A stretch of DNA of 64,000 nt from NCBI GenBank assembly GCA_022823305.1, contig JAJDXK010000009.1:1-64000 (forward strand), written 5' to 3'. The notes under the pieces were generated by a model, which was given only the letters and a program-made list of their open reading frames with translations, ran no database searches and had not been told where the DNA came from. This DNA comes from Alphaproteobacteria bacterium (GTDB lineage: Bacteria > Pseudomonadota > Alphaproteobacteria > UBA828). Positions 9,573-18,142 of this stretch are shown piece by piece; position 1 is the first letter of the stretch, and every line of letters begins with the position of its first letter. A program made the position numbers and the translations under genes.

Positions 9573-11170
9573 GCCGGCCCGGCCTCCGCGCCGGCGACGC
9601 GCTCGCCCGCCATCATCAGCCCGAGGATGCGCTCGTCGGCCTGCGCCTGCGCCACCTCGCCGACGATGGCGCCGTCGAACATCACCAGGATGCGGTCGGA
9701 GAGCGACATGATCTCGTCGAGCTCGACCGAGACCAGCAGGATCGCCTTGCCCGCATCGCGCATCGCCACGAGCTGGCGGTGGATGAACTCGATGGCGCCG
9801 ATGTCGACGCCCCGCGTCGGCTGCCCCACCAGCAGCACGTCGGGCTCGCGGCCCATCTCGCGGCCGACCACGATCTTCTGCTGGTTGCCGCCGGAGAAGC
9901 TGGCCGTGCGCAACTGCGGCAGCGGCGGGCGCACGTCGAATTCCTCCATGGTGCGGCGGACGGCGCCGACCACCGCGCCCCGGCTCATCAGCATGCGCGG
10001 GTTGTACTGGCGCTCCCGGTGGTAGCCGAGGATGCCGCTCTCGGAGGCGTCGAAGGCGGTGACGAGCCCCATGCGCTGGCGGTCCTCCGGCACGTGGCCG
10101 AGGCCCGCGCGGCGCATGGCCCGTGCGGCTTCCGCGTGGCCGCCGGGGGCTGCGGGGGCGCCGGCGATCTCGACCGTGCCGCCCTCGCGCGCGAGCGTGC
10201 CGGCGAGCGCCTCCAGCAGCTCCGACTGGCCGTTGCCGGCGACGCCGGCGATGCCGACGATCTCGCCCGTGCGCACGCTGAAGCTCACGTCGCGCACGCG
10301 CAGCACGCCGGCCCGGTCGCGCACCGCGAGGTTCTCGACGCGCAGCAGGGCCTCGCCGGGCGCGGCCGCGCCCTTCTCGACGCGCAGCAGCACGCTGCGC
10401 CCCACCATCATGGCCGCGAGCTGCGCCCGGTCGGTCTCGGCGGTCCTCACGTGATCGACCACGCGGCCCGCGCGCATCACCGTGACGCGGTCGGTCAGCG
10501 CCATGATCTCGCGCAGCTTGTGGGTGATGAGGACGATGGTCCGCCCCTGGTCGCGCAGCGCGCGCAGGATGCGGAAGAGGTCGTCCACCTCCTGCGGTGT
10601 GAGCACGCCGGTGGGCTCGTCCAGGATCAGGATGTCGGCACCGCGGTAAAGCGCCTTCAGGATCTCGACGCGCTGCTGCAGGCCGACGGGCAGATCGCCG
10701 ACAATGGCGTCGGGGTCGACGTCGAGCCCGTACTCGCGCTCCAGCCGCTCCAGCTCCTGCCGCGCCTCGGCGAGGCTGCGGCGCAGCAGGTAGCCGCTCT
10801 CGACGCCGAGCACCACGTTCTCCAGCACGGTGAAGGTATCCACCAGCATGAAGTGCTGGTGGACCATGCCGATGCCGTGGGAGATGGCGTCCTCCGGCCC
10901 CCTGATCGCCACCGGCTTGCCGCCCACCCTGATCTCGCCGCCGTCGGCCTGGTAGTAGCCGTAGACGATGCTCATCAGCGTGGACTTGCCGGCGCCGTTC
11001 TCGCCGATGATGCCGTGGATGGTGCCGGCGTCCACCGCCACCGACACGTCGTCGTTGGCGTGCACCGTGCCGAACCACTTCTGGATGCCCGCGACCTCGA
11101 GCGCGGGCACGCCGGGGGCGCCCGAGGGGCCGCGCTCTTCCGCCGCCCCCCGGTTCTCCTCGCCCGCCAC
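9569..11170 (-). CDS. ABC transporter ATPase, duplicated-domain sugar/nucleoside type
   Basis: This 533-residue cytoplasmic protein has two nucleotide-binding domains. The first has Walker A GENGAGKST, signature LPVGLQQR and Walker B LILDEPT. The second has FSGGNQQK as signature but a degenerate Walker A (GVAGNGQS) and VLLVGQPT at Walker B. That asymmetry is normal for the RbsA/YufO-like family, where only one site is a canonical ATPase. It starts 43 bases after the BMP lipoprotein-like gene and overlaps the next permease. The role is to power import by the two downstream permeases. Confidence 0.93.
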   Translation of the reverse strand: MAGEENRGAAEERGPSGAPGVPALEVAGIQKWFGTVHANDDVSVAVDAGTIHGIIGENGAGKSTLMSIVYGYYQADGGEIRVGGKPVAIRGPEDAISHGIGMVHQHFMLVDTFTVLENVVLGVESGYLLRRSLAEARQELERLEREYGLDVDPDAIVGDLPVGLQQRVEILKALYRGADILILDEPTGVLTPQEVDDLFRILRALRDQGRTIVLITHKLREIMALTDRVTVMRAGRVVDHVRTAETDRAQLAAMMVGRSVLLRVEKGAAAPGEALLRVENLAVRDRAGVLRVRDVSFSVRTGEIVGIAGVAGNGQSELLEALAGTLAREGGTVEIAGAPAAPGGHAEAARAMRRAGLGHVPEDRQRMGLVTAFDASESGILGYHRERQYNPRMLMSRGAVVGAVRRTMEEFDVRPPLPQLRTASFSGGNQQKIVVGREMGREPDVLLVGQPTRGVDIGAIEFIHRQLVAMRDAGKAILLVSVELDEIMSLSDRILVMFDGAIVGEVAQAQADERILGLMMAGERVAGAEAGPA

Positions 11171-11213
11171 GGGGCCTGCACCTGGATGGAGGGCGGGCGC
11201 CCGCGCCCGCGCG

Positions 11214-12203
11214 CTACTGCGCCATGTAGTCGGTCACCGCGATCTGGCCGGCGATGATGTTCTGGCGCGCCTGCTCGATGGCCGCTTCCATCTCGGCCGG
11301 AACGAGGCTGCGGTTGTGCTCGTCCAGGGCCCAGCCGACCCCGTCCTCGGCCAGCCCGAGCACCTGAATGCCGCCCTGCCAGTTGCCCTCCCGCGCCGCC
11401 TCGAAGGACTCGTAGACCGCCACGTCGACGCGCTTGATCATCGAGGTCAGCATCGTGCCGGGGTGCAGGTAGTTCTGGTTGCTGTCGACGCCGATGGCGA
11501 GCTTGCCCGCGTCCTTGGCGGCCTGGTAGACGCCGATGCCGGTGCCGCCGGCGGCGGCGTAGACCACGTCCGCGCCCCGGTCGAACTGGCTGCGGGCGAG
11601 CTCGCCGCCCCTGGTCGGGTCGTTCCAGGCGGCCGGCGTCGTGCCGGTCATGTTCTGGAATATCTCGATGTCGGGATTGACGTGCTTCGCGCCCTCCACG
11701 TAGCCCAGCGCGAACTTGCGGATCAGCGGGATGTCCATGCCGCCGACGAAGCCGATCTTGCCGGTCTGCGATGCCATCGCCGCCGCCATGCCGACCAGGA
11801 ACGAGCCCTCGTGCTCCTTGAAGATCACGGACTGCACGTTGGGCAGGTCCACCACCATGTCGATCAGGGTGAACCTGGTCTCGGGGAACTCCTGCGCCAC
11901 CGTCTCGACCGCCGCGGCTTGCGCGAAGCCCATGGCCACCACGACCTGCGCGCCGCGCCGCGCCATGTTGCGCAGCGCCTGCTCGCGCATGGCCGGGTTG
12001 GTGACCTCGAACTCGCGGTACTCGATGCCGGTATCGGCCTTGAAGCGCTCGGCGCCGTTGTAGGCTGCCTCGTTGAAGGACTTGTCGAACTTGCCGCCCA
12101 TGTCGAAGACCACGGCGGGCGTGAAGTCCTCGGCCTGGAGCTGGGCCGTGCCGGCCGCGGCAATGCCGAGCGCCGCGAGCGCGGCGACGATAAATCGCCT
12201 CAT
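11214..12203 (-). CDS. BMP family periplasmic substrate-binding protein
   Basis: This 329-residue exported protein starts with a signal peptide (MRRFIVAALAALGIAAAG, cleavage near AEDF). There is no lipobox cysteine. The mature part matches the basic membrane protein (BMP/PnrA-like) fold, with VVFDMGGKFDKSFNEAAYNG, DMVVDLPNVQSV and IGFVGGMDIPLIRKF. Such proteins capture nucleosides or related compounds. The ATG at 12203 has AAGGGAG upstream. It is the first gene of the operon, and a promoter candidate lies at 12242-12271. Confidence 0.92.
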   Translation of the reverse strand: MRRFIVAALAALGIAAAGTAQLQAEDFTPAVVFDMGGKFDKSFNEAAYNGAERFKADTGIEYREFEVTNPAMREQALRNMARRGAQVVVAMGFAQAAAVETVAQEFPETRFTLIDMVVDLPNVQSVIFKEHEGSFLVGMAAAMASQTGKIGFVGGMDIPLIRKFALGYVEGAKHVNPDIEIFQNMTGTTPAAWNDPTRGGELARSQFDRGADVVYAAAGGTGIGVYQAAKDAGKLAIGVDSNQNYLHPGTMLTSMIKRVDVAVYESFEAAREGNWQGGIQVLGLAEDGVGWALDEHNRSLVPAEMEAAIEQARQNIIAGQIAVTDYMAQ

Positions 12204-12241
12204 GGATGATCTCCCTTGGGTTCGCGTTGTTGATTGCACGC

Positions 12242-12271
12242 AGCTTAGCCCGCCTTTCTCGCCAAGGTCAC
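12242..12271 (-). promoter_or_regulatory. Candidate sigma70-like promoter of the BMP operon
   Basis: On the minus strand GTGACC and TAAGCT are separated by 18 bases. The -10 hexamer is the same as in the livK promoter candidate at 48177-48205. It lies in the 83-base gap between the polA stop and the BMP start. Confidence 0.45.
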
Positions 12272-12286
12272 GGCCTGCGCCGCGCC

Positions 12287-15064
12287 TCAGTGCGCGTCGG
12301 CCCAGCTCGCGCCGGTGCCGATGTCGACGGTGAGCGGCACGTCGAGGTGCGCCGCACCCTCCATCACCCGGCTGACGACGGCGCCGGTCTCGTCGACCTC
12401 CGCCTCCGGCACCTCGAACACCAGCTCGTCGTGCACCTGGAGCAGCATGCGGGCGCCGAGCCCCTCGGCCTCCAGCGCGCCCTGCAAGGGGATCATCGCG
12501 CGCTTGATGATGTCGGCTGCGGTGCCCTGGATCGGCGCGTTGATCGCCGCACGCTCCGAGAAGGCGCGGCGCGCCGGGTTGCGGTCGTTGATCCCCGGCA
12601 GCCGGCACTTGCGGCCGAAGAGCGTGACGACCAAGCCGTCCGTATGCGCCGTCTTCTTGGTGCGCTCCATGTAGTCGCGAATACCGGGGTAGCGCTCGAA
12701 GTAGGCCTCGATGTAGCCCTTGGCCTCGGGCTGCGGCACGCCGATCTGGCGCGCGAGCCCGAAGGGGCTGATGCCGTAGATGATGCCGAAATTGATGGCC
12801 TTGGCCGAGCGGCGCACCATCGGATCCATGCCCTCCAGCGGCAGGCCGAAGACCTGGCTCGCGGTCAGCGCGTGAATGTCGATGCCGTCGCGGAAGGCGT
12901 TCTTGAGCGCGTCCACGCCGGCCACATGGGCGAGGATGCGCAGCTCGATCTGCGAATAGTCGGCGGAGAGCAGCACGTGGCCCGGCGCGGCGACGAAGGC
13001 GCGGCGGATGCGCCGGCCCTCCTCGGTGCGGATCGGGATGTTCTGCAGGTTGGGGTCGTTGGAAGACAGCCTGCCCGTGTTCGCGGCGGTCATGGTGAAG
13101 GTGGTGTGGACGCGCCGGGTCTGCGGGTCGATGTGGCCGATCAGCGCGTCGGTATAGGTGCTCTTGAGCTTGGTGAGCTGGCGCCAGTCGAGCACGCGGG
13201 CCGGCAGGTCGTGGCCCTGCGCCGCCAGCTCCTCGAGGATGTCGGCGCCGGTGCTGTAGGCGCCCGACTTGCCCTTGCGTCCGCTCGGGCTGGTCAGCCC
13301 CATCTCGTCGAAGAGAACCTCGCCGAGCTGCTTGGGCGAGCCGATGGTGAAGGGGTGGCCCGCGAGCGCGTGGATCTCTGCCTCCAGCGCCTCGATGCGG
13401 CCGGCGAAATCCTCGGAGAGCGCCACCAGCTCGCCCTGGTCGACCAGGATGCCGGCCGCCTCCATCCCGGCCAGCACCGCGATCAGCGGGCGCTCGAGGC
13501 GCTCGTGGACCGCGGTGAGGCGGTCCGTGACCAGGCGCGGCCGGAGGATGGCGTGGAGGCGGAGCGCGAGGTCGGCATGGGCCGCGGCGACATCGCGCAG
13601 CGCCTCCGGCGAGACCGCCTCGATCGCCACCTTGCTGCGCCCGCTGCCGAGCACGTCGGCGAGGGCCGGCGCCGCGCGGTCGAGATGGAGCCGCGTCAGG
13701 TCTTCCAGACCGTGGTTGTGCAGGCTGCCGTCGAGCACCCACGAGGCGAGCATCGGATCGTCCAGCGGGGCGAGGCTGCGGCCCTCGCGCGCCAGCAGGC
13801 GCTGGGTGCGCTTGATGTCGAGGCCGAGCTTGAGCACGCCGGGCTCGCTCAGCACCGGGTCCAGGACCGCCAGCGCCGCGGCGGGCGCGAGCTGCGGCAC
13901 CGCCTCTTCCGCCCCCATCAGGTCGGGGCCGGCATGGCCGAGCGGCACGTAGCAGGCGGCGCCCGGCGCGGTGGCGAGCGCGAGGCCGACGAGGCCCGCG
14001 CCCTCCGGCGCGCCCGCCGCGGTGAAGGGCTCGAGCGCGAGTGCGCCGCTCGCCCGCGCCTGCTCCACCCACGCGGCGAGTGCCTCCGCATCCGTGACGA
14101 GCGGGTACGAGTCGGGCAGGGGGGCCGTCTCCGCCGCCTCCACCTCCTCGTCCGCCGGCGCCGCCGCGCCGCCCGCGTCGGCGAGGCGGGCCGCGATGGA
14201 CCTGAAACCGTTCTCCTGGACGAAGGCGCGGAGCGCGCCGGGCTCCGGCTGGCGCCGGGCCAGCGCCTCCAGCGGCAGGGGCAAGGGCGCGTCGCGCCTG
14301 AGCGTCACCAGCTCGCGCGAGAGGCGCGCCATCTCCGCGTGCTCGATCAGGTTCTGGCGCCGCTTGGGCTGCTTGATCTCCTCGGCATGGGCCAGCAGGC
14401 GGTCGAGGTCGCCGTAGTCGTTGATGAGCTGCGCCGCCGTCTTGACACCGATGCCGGGAACGCCCGGCACGTTGTCGGTGCTGTCGCCGGCGAGCGCCTG
14501 CACGTCCACCACCCGCTCGGGCCCCACGCCGAAGCGCTCCACCACCTGCTCCGGGCCGATCTCGCGGTTCTTGAAGTAGTCGTACATGACCACCTGCTCG
14601 GCATCGACGAGCTGCATCAGGTCCTTGTCGGCGGAGACGATGGTCACCTGCGCGCCCTCTGCCTTGGCGGCCTCGGCGTAGGCCGCGATCAGGTCGTCGG
14701 CCTCGAAGCCGTCGAGCTCGACCGAGGCCACGTTGAAGGCGCCCGCGGCCTCGCGCACCAGCGGGAACTGCGGGATCAGCTCCTCCGGCGTCTCGCCCCG
14801 GTTCGCCTTGTAGGCCTCGAAGATCTCGTTGCGGAAGGTGATGCGCGCGGTGTCGAAGACCACCGCTACGTGGTCCGCGTCGGTCTCGCGCAGGATCTTC
14901 CAGAGCATGTTGGAGAAGCCGAGCACCGCGTTGACCGGCGTGCCGTCGGGGCGCGTGAGAGGCGGGAGCGCATGGAAGGCGCGGAAGACGAAGCCCGAGC
15001 CGTCGATCAGGTAGAGGTGGCGCAGCGCGCTCGCTGCGGCGGGGGCGGGGGCGTCGTGGCTCAC
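12287..15064 (-). CDS. polA: DNA polymerase I with degenerate 3'-5' exonuclease domain
   Basis: Pol I removes RNA primers and fills gaps. The 925-residue protein has an intact 5' nuclease domain (LYLIDGSGFVFRAFHALP, EADDLIA, SADKDL, GDSTDNVPG). The polymerase domain is also intact (SADYSQIELR, KAINFGIIYG, LLQVHDELVFE). The middle domain, about residues 318-510, aligns to the Klenow proofreading domain but has lost the catalytic residues: E. coli D355 and E357 correspond to Glu345 and Phe347, D424 to Thr420, Y497 to Val492 and D501 to His496. It should therefore lack proofreading. The GTG at 15064 gives a standard N-terminus, with GGAG 12 bases upstream. Confidence 0.95.
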   Translation of the reverse strand: MSHDAPAPAAASALRHLYLIDGSGFVFRAFHALPPLTRPDGTPVNAVLGFSNMLWKILRETDADHVAVVFDTARITFRNEIFEAYKANRGETPEELIPQFPLVREAAGAFNVASVELDGFEADDLIAAYAEAAKAEGAQVTIVSADKDLMQLVDAEQVVMYDYFKNREIGPEQVVERFGVGPERVVDVQALAGDSTDNVPGVPGIGVKTAAQLINDYGDLDRLLAHAEEIKQPKRRQNLIEHAEMARLSRELVTLRRDAPLPLPLEALARRQPEPGALRAFVQENGFRSIAARLADAGGAAAPADEEVEAAETAPLPDSYPLVTDAEALAAWVEQARASGALALEPFTAAGAPEGAGLVGLALATAPGAACYVPLGHAGPDLMGAEEAVPQLAPAAALAVLDPVLSEPGVLKLGLDIKRTQRLLAREGRSLAPLDDPMLASWVLDGSLHNHGLEDLTRLHLDRAAPALADVLGSGRSKVAIEAVSPEALRDVAAAHADLALRLHAILRPRLVTDRLTAVHERLERPLIAVLAGMEAAGILVDQGELVALSEDFAGRIEALEAEIHALAGHPFTIGSPKQLGEVLFDEMGLTSPSGRKGKSGAYSTGADILEELAAQGHDLPARVLDWRQLTKLKSTYTDALIGHIDPQTRRVHTTFTMTAANTGRLSSNDPNLQNIPIRTEEGRRIRRAFVAAPGHVLLSADYSQIELRILAHVAGVDALKNAFRDGIDIHALTASQVFGLPLEGMDPMVRRSAKAINFGIIYGISPFGLARQIGVPQPEAKGYIEAYFERYPGIRDYMERTKKTAHTDGLVVTLFGRKCRLPGINDRNPARRAFSERAAINAPIQGTAADIIKRAMIPLQGALEAEGLGARMLLQVHDELVFEVPEAEVDETGAVVSRVMEGAAHLDVPLTVDIGTGASWADAH

Positions 15065-15197
15065 GGTGGGCGCTCCGGCGTCAGGGCCTCGTCGGCAGGG
15101 CACTTGCTCTCGAAGGGGCGCGCCACTATGCCACGCGGGCCGGCGCCGGCACAGCGCACCCGGAGCCGGCCGATCGCCGCAAACCGCGAGACCGCCC

Positions 15198-16355
15198 GTG
15201 TCTCCTCCCAGCGCCTCCGTCGCCCACGCCGCACCGCGCATCTCCGCCTTCTACGCGGCCTACTTCCTGGTGGCCGGCGTGGCGCTGCCCTTCTGGCCGC
15301 TCTACCTGCAGGCGCGCGGCCTCTCGGTGACGGAGATCGGCCTGATGCTGGGGCTGACGCTGATGCTCCGCGCCGCCGCCGGGCCCTTCATCGGCCGCTT
15401 CGCCGACCGCCGCGACAGCACGCGGGGGCCGCTGGTGGCCTGCGCCTTCGCCGTGCTCGGGGTCGCCATCGCCTTCTACTGGACCTGGGGCTTCTGGCCG
15501 ATCTTCGTCGTCAGCACCGTCTTCACCCTGGCCTATGCCGGCGTGCTGCCGCTGGGGGAGACCATCGCGCTGCGCACCGTCTCGGCGGAATCGGGTTACG
15601 GCCGGGTCAGGCTCTGGGGCTCGGTCTCCTACCTGCTGGCGGCGGCGCTGGGCGGCGCGGTGCTGGAGCTCGCCGCGGTGCCCTCCGCCGAGGTCATCGT
15701 CTCGATGATCCTGGTCTGCATCGTGCTGATGATCGCGGGCTCCTTCGCCATGCCGGACAGGCGCGGCGGCGGCGCGGCGCCCGCGGCGCCGATCATGAGC
15801 CTGCTGGGGGAGCGGCGCTTCCGCCTCATGGTGCTCGCCACCACCGCGATTCACGGCGCGCACGCGGTGTTCTACGGCTTCTCCACCCTGCACTGGCTCG
15901 CCGCCGGGATCCCGGAGTGGGTGATCGGCCTGCTCTGGGCGGGCGGCGTGGTGGCGGAGGTGATCCTCTTCGCCTGGAACGCGCCGCTGCTGCGCCGCAT
16001 CGGGCCGGTCGGGCTGTTGGGCGCGGGCGCCGTGGCCGGCATCGTCCGCTGGGCAGTGCTGGCGCTGACGACGGAGGTGTGGCTCCTGGCGCTCGCCCAG
16101 TGCCTGCACGCGCTCACCTTCGGCGCCATGCACCTGGGTGCCATGGTGTTCATCGCCCGCACCGTGCCCGCCTCGTCGTCCAACACGGCGCAGGCGCTCT
16201 TCGCCGCCACCACCAACGGCCTCGGCCTCGGCGCAGGGCTGCTGATCGCGGGCGTACTCTACGCCGCGTGGGGCGCGGATGCCTACTGGGTGTGCGCTGC
16301 GGTCTCGGGCGCAGGTCTGGTCGCGGTGCTCGCCATGCGCCGCCCGCCCCCGTGA
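15198..16355 (+). CDS. MFS transporter, 3-phenylpropionate permease-like family
   Basis: This inner-membrane protein of about 385 residues has roughly twelve hydrophobic segments. The N-terminal stretch FYAAYFLVAGVALPFWPLYL and the loop GRFADRRD fit the MFS_1_like (HcaT-type) branch. Several unrelated compounds are moved by this branch, so the substrate is not assigned. The GTG at 15198 is taken as start because it places the first membrane segment 16 residues in; an upstream open stretch back to 15066 looks non-coding. It is divergent from polA with 133 bases between starts. Confidence 0.82.
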   Translation: MSPPSASVAHAAPRISAFYAAYFLVAGVALPFWPLYLQARGLSVTEIGLMLGLTLMLRAAAGPFIGRFADRRDSTRGPLVACAFAVLGVAIAFYWTWGFWPIFVVSTVFTLAYAGVLPLGETIALRTVSAESGYGRVRLWGSVSYLLAAALGGAVLELAAVPSAEVIVSMILVCIVLMIAGSFAMPDRRGGGAAPAAPIMSLLGERRFRLMVLATTAIHGAHAVFYGFSTLHWLAAGIPEWVIGLLWAGGVVAEVILFAWNAPLLRRIGPVGLLGAGAVAGIVRWAVLALTTEVWLLALAQCLHALTFGAMHLGAMVFIARTVPASSSNTAQALFAATTNGLGLGAGLLIAGVLYAAWGADAYWVCAAVSGAGLVAVLAMRRPPP

Positions 16356-16588
16356 CCATGGTGCGGTACCCCGCGCCGTGCGCCCCTGCCAGAGTCGCGC
16401 CATGCAGCGCGAGACGGAGCGGGCCGCGGCGGGCGATCACAGCATGAACGGGCGGTCGCCGCTGGCCCGGAATTCGCGCCGCGGCCACGATCCGCGCAGC
16501 GCATTTCGGCCGGGCGCGGCGAAGCGCCGCCGATGGCCGTGCGCACTGTCGCGCGATGAGGGGCCGCGTCTCGGCGAGAGAATCGAAA

Positions 16589-16628
16589 TATGCAAAACAA
16601 AGCCAATTTCGCATAGTCCATTGATTCG
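16589..16628. repeat. Dispersed 40-bp AT-rich repeat, copy 2
   Basis: It matches copy 3 at 32 of 40 positions by hand alignment. An imperfect dyad is visible: TGCAAAA near the left end can pair with TTTCGCA to its right with one mismatch. Confidence 0.75.
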
Positions 16629-16745
16629 ACGCGCTAATCCGCTAGGCGCGCCGGGCCCGCCCCGCGAGCGGGGCGCCACGCCGCAGCGACGCGGCTCAGG
16701 CCGCGACCGTGGCGGGAGGCCCGAGCGTCGGCGCAAGCACCGATA

Positions 16746-16785
16746 ATTGCAAAACGAAGCCAATTTCGCGTAACGCATTGATTTG
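16746..16785. repeat. Dispersed 40-bp AT-rich repeat, copy 3
   Basis: It lies 157 bases downstream of copy 2 in the same orientation. Core elements TGCAAAACGAAGCCAATT and CATTGATT are conserved. CGAA and TTCG flank a six-base loop and could form a small stem. Confidence 0.75.
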
Positions 16786-16872
16786 GCGTGGAAAATAGCC
16801 GGTATTCGCTCTCCCGCCGCCCGGGCTGGCCACGCCGGGCGATGCGGGCCGGGGCCGTGGACGGGTTCCGGG

Positions 16873-17061
16873 CTAGTGGCCGCTGCTGCCGGCGGCTGCG
16901 CTGGCCTTGAGCACGAAGCGCCGGTCGCAGTAGGGGCAGTCGATGACGCCCTCGCTCTCCAGGTTGAGAAACACGCGCGGGTGGCCCAGCGCGCCCCCGC
17001 CGCCGTTGCAGGCGACGACCGTCTCCGTGACCTCGATGATCTCGGGCGGGTCGATGCTCAC
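16873..17061 (-). CDS. zf-CHCC zinc-finger protein (NDUFS6-like)
   Basis: This 62-residue protein has the zf-CHCC pattern Cys18, His27, Cys42 and Cys45 (VACNGGGGALGHPRVF and DCPYC). Relatives include the mitochondrial complex I subunit NDUFS6 and small alphaproteobacterial zinc-finger proteins. A complex I link is inference from that homology. The GTG at 17061 is preceded by GAGGAG at good spacing. It is divergent from the MBL-fold gene. Length and composition suit the family. Confidence 0.88.
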   Translation of the reverse strand: MSIDPPEIIEVTETVVACNGGGGALGHPRVFLNLESEGVIDCPYCDRRFVLKASAAAGSSGH

Positions 17062-17121
17062 GAGCCGCTCCTCGCTCTCTCTCTCGCTCGGCCGCCGCCA
17101 TTTGACCCCGGCGGCGAGGCG

Positions 17122-18123
17122 ATGATACCCATTGCCCGCCGCCGTTCAACCGGGCGCCGCCGTCGGCTGCGCGGCCGCGCGGCGAGCCTGGAGGGCATTC
17201 CCCTGCATCCGACCCACGCCGGCCGCGCCAAGAGCGGCGATATTCCCTATGTGCGCGAGCTCGACTTCACCTACGGCGAGGCGGCGCAGGTCTCGCCGCT
17301 GATCCGCCGGGTCATCGCGCCCAACGCGAGCGTCTTCACCTTCCACGGCACCGGCACCTACATCGTCGGGCGCGGCCACGTGGCGATCATCGACGCCGGC
17401 CCCGACCTCGCGGGCCACGTCGATGCCCTGCTCGCCGCGGTGCGCGGCGAGACCGTGACCCACCTGATCGTGACCCATACGCACATCGACCACTCGCCCG
17501 CGACCCGCCACGTCAAGGCCGCGACCGGGGCCGAGAGCTACGGCTTCGGCCCGCACGGCGGCGGCGAGGGGCCGGCGGTGGAGGAGGGCGCGGACCGCGA
17601 CTTCATGCCCGACCACCGGCTCGACGACGGCGCGGTGATCGCAGGCGCAGGCTGGACGCTGGAGGCCGTGCACACTCCCGGCCACACCTCGAACCACCTC
17701 TGCTTCGCGCTCAGGGAGGAGGGGGCGCTCTTCTCCGGCGACCACGTGATGGGCTGGTCGACCACGGTGGTCTCGCCGCCGGACGGCGACATGGGCGCCT
17801 ACATGGTCTCGCTGGAGAAGCTCACGGCACGCGCGGAGGGCACCTACTGGCCCACGCACGGGCCGCCGATCCCCAGGCCCCGGCGCTTCGTCGGCAAGCT
17901 GCTCGGCCACCGGCGCCGCCGCGAATCCGAGGTCCTGGCCTGCGTCGCCGATGGCACGGAGACGATCCCGGAGCTGGTGGAAAAGCTCTACGTGGGCCTC
18001 GACCGCAGGCTCCACCCCGCGGCCGCGCGCACGGTGCTCGCCCACCTGATCCACCTGGTCGGGAGCGGCCGTGCCGCCTGCGACGGCACGCCGGCGGAGG
18101 ACTCGCGCTACCGCGCCACCTGA
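17122..18123 (+). CDS. MBL-fold metallo-hydrolase (LACTB2-like)
   Basis: This protein of about 333 residues belongs to the metallo-beta-lactamase superfamily. Metal-binding motifs are THTHIDHSPA (HxHxDH), HTPGHTSNH and SGDHVMG, followed by the C-terminal winged-helix-like tail typical of LACTB2/GloB-like hydrolases. The conserved fold begins around YVRELDF, so the arginine-rich first 40 residues may not be translated; a GTG at 17250 is an alternative start. The substrate could be a thioester or RNA end and is not assignable. It converges on the aldolase gene with 19 bases between stops. Confidence 0.85.
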   Translation: MIPIARRRSTGRRRRLRGRAASLEGIPLHPTHAGRAKSGDIPYVRELDFTYGEAAQVSPLIRRVIAPNASVFTFHGTGTYIVGRGHVAIIDAGPDLAGHVDALLAAVRGETVTHLIVTHTHIDHSPATRHVKAATGAESYGFGPHGGGEGPAVEEGADRDFMPDHRLDDGAVIAGAGWTLEAVHTPGHTSNHLCFALREEGALFSGDHVMGWSTTVVSPPDGDMGAYMVSLEKLTARAEGTYWPTHGPPIPRPRRFVGKLLGHRRRRESEVLACVADGTETIPELVEKLYVGLDRRLHPAAARTVLAHLIHLVGSGRAACDGTPAEDSRYRAT

Positions 18124-18142
18124 GCGGCGGGCAGAGAGGCGG

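Larger units (their letters stand above)
16356..16872. other. 517-bp intergenic region with two repeat copies and no convincing gene
   Basis: This gap lies between the MFS gene and the convergent zinc-finger gene. Several overlapping short open frames occur, but all read through the AT-rich repeat copies at 16589-16628 and 16746-16785 and have arginine-rich, low-complexity translations. I see no supported CDS. Confidence 0.6.

Noticed and set aside
9569-11170. Degenerate second Walker A and unusual first signature in the BMP-type ATPase as a sign of inactivation
   Set aside because: This asymmetry is normal for duplicated RbsA/YufO-type ATPases.
16437-16778. Open frames through the repeat copies that look like small proteins
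   Set aside because: Similar peptides appear only because the repeat is translated; the remainder is low-complexity arginine/proline, and no start has a ribosome-binding site.
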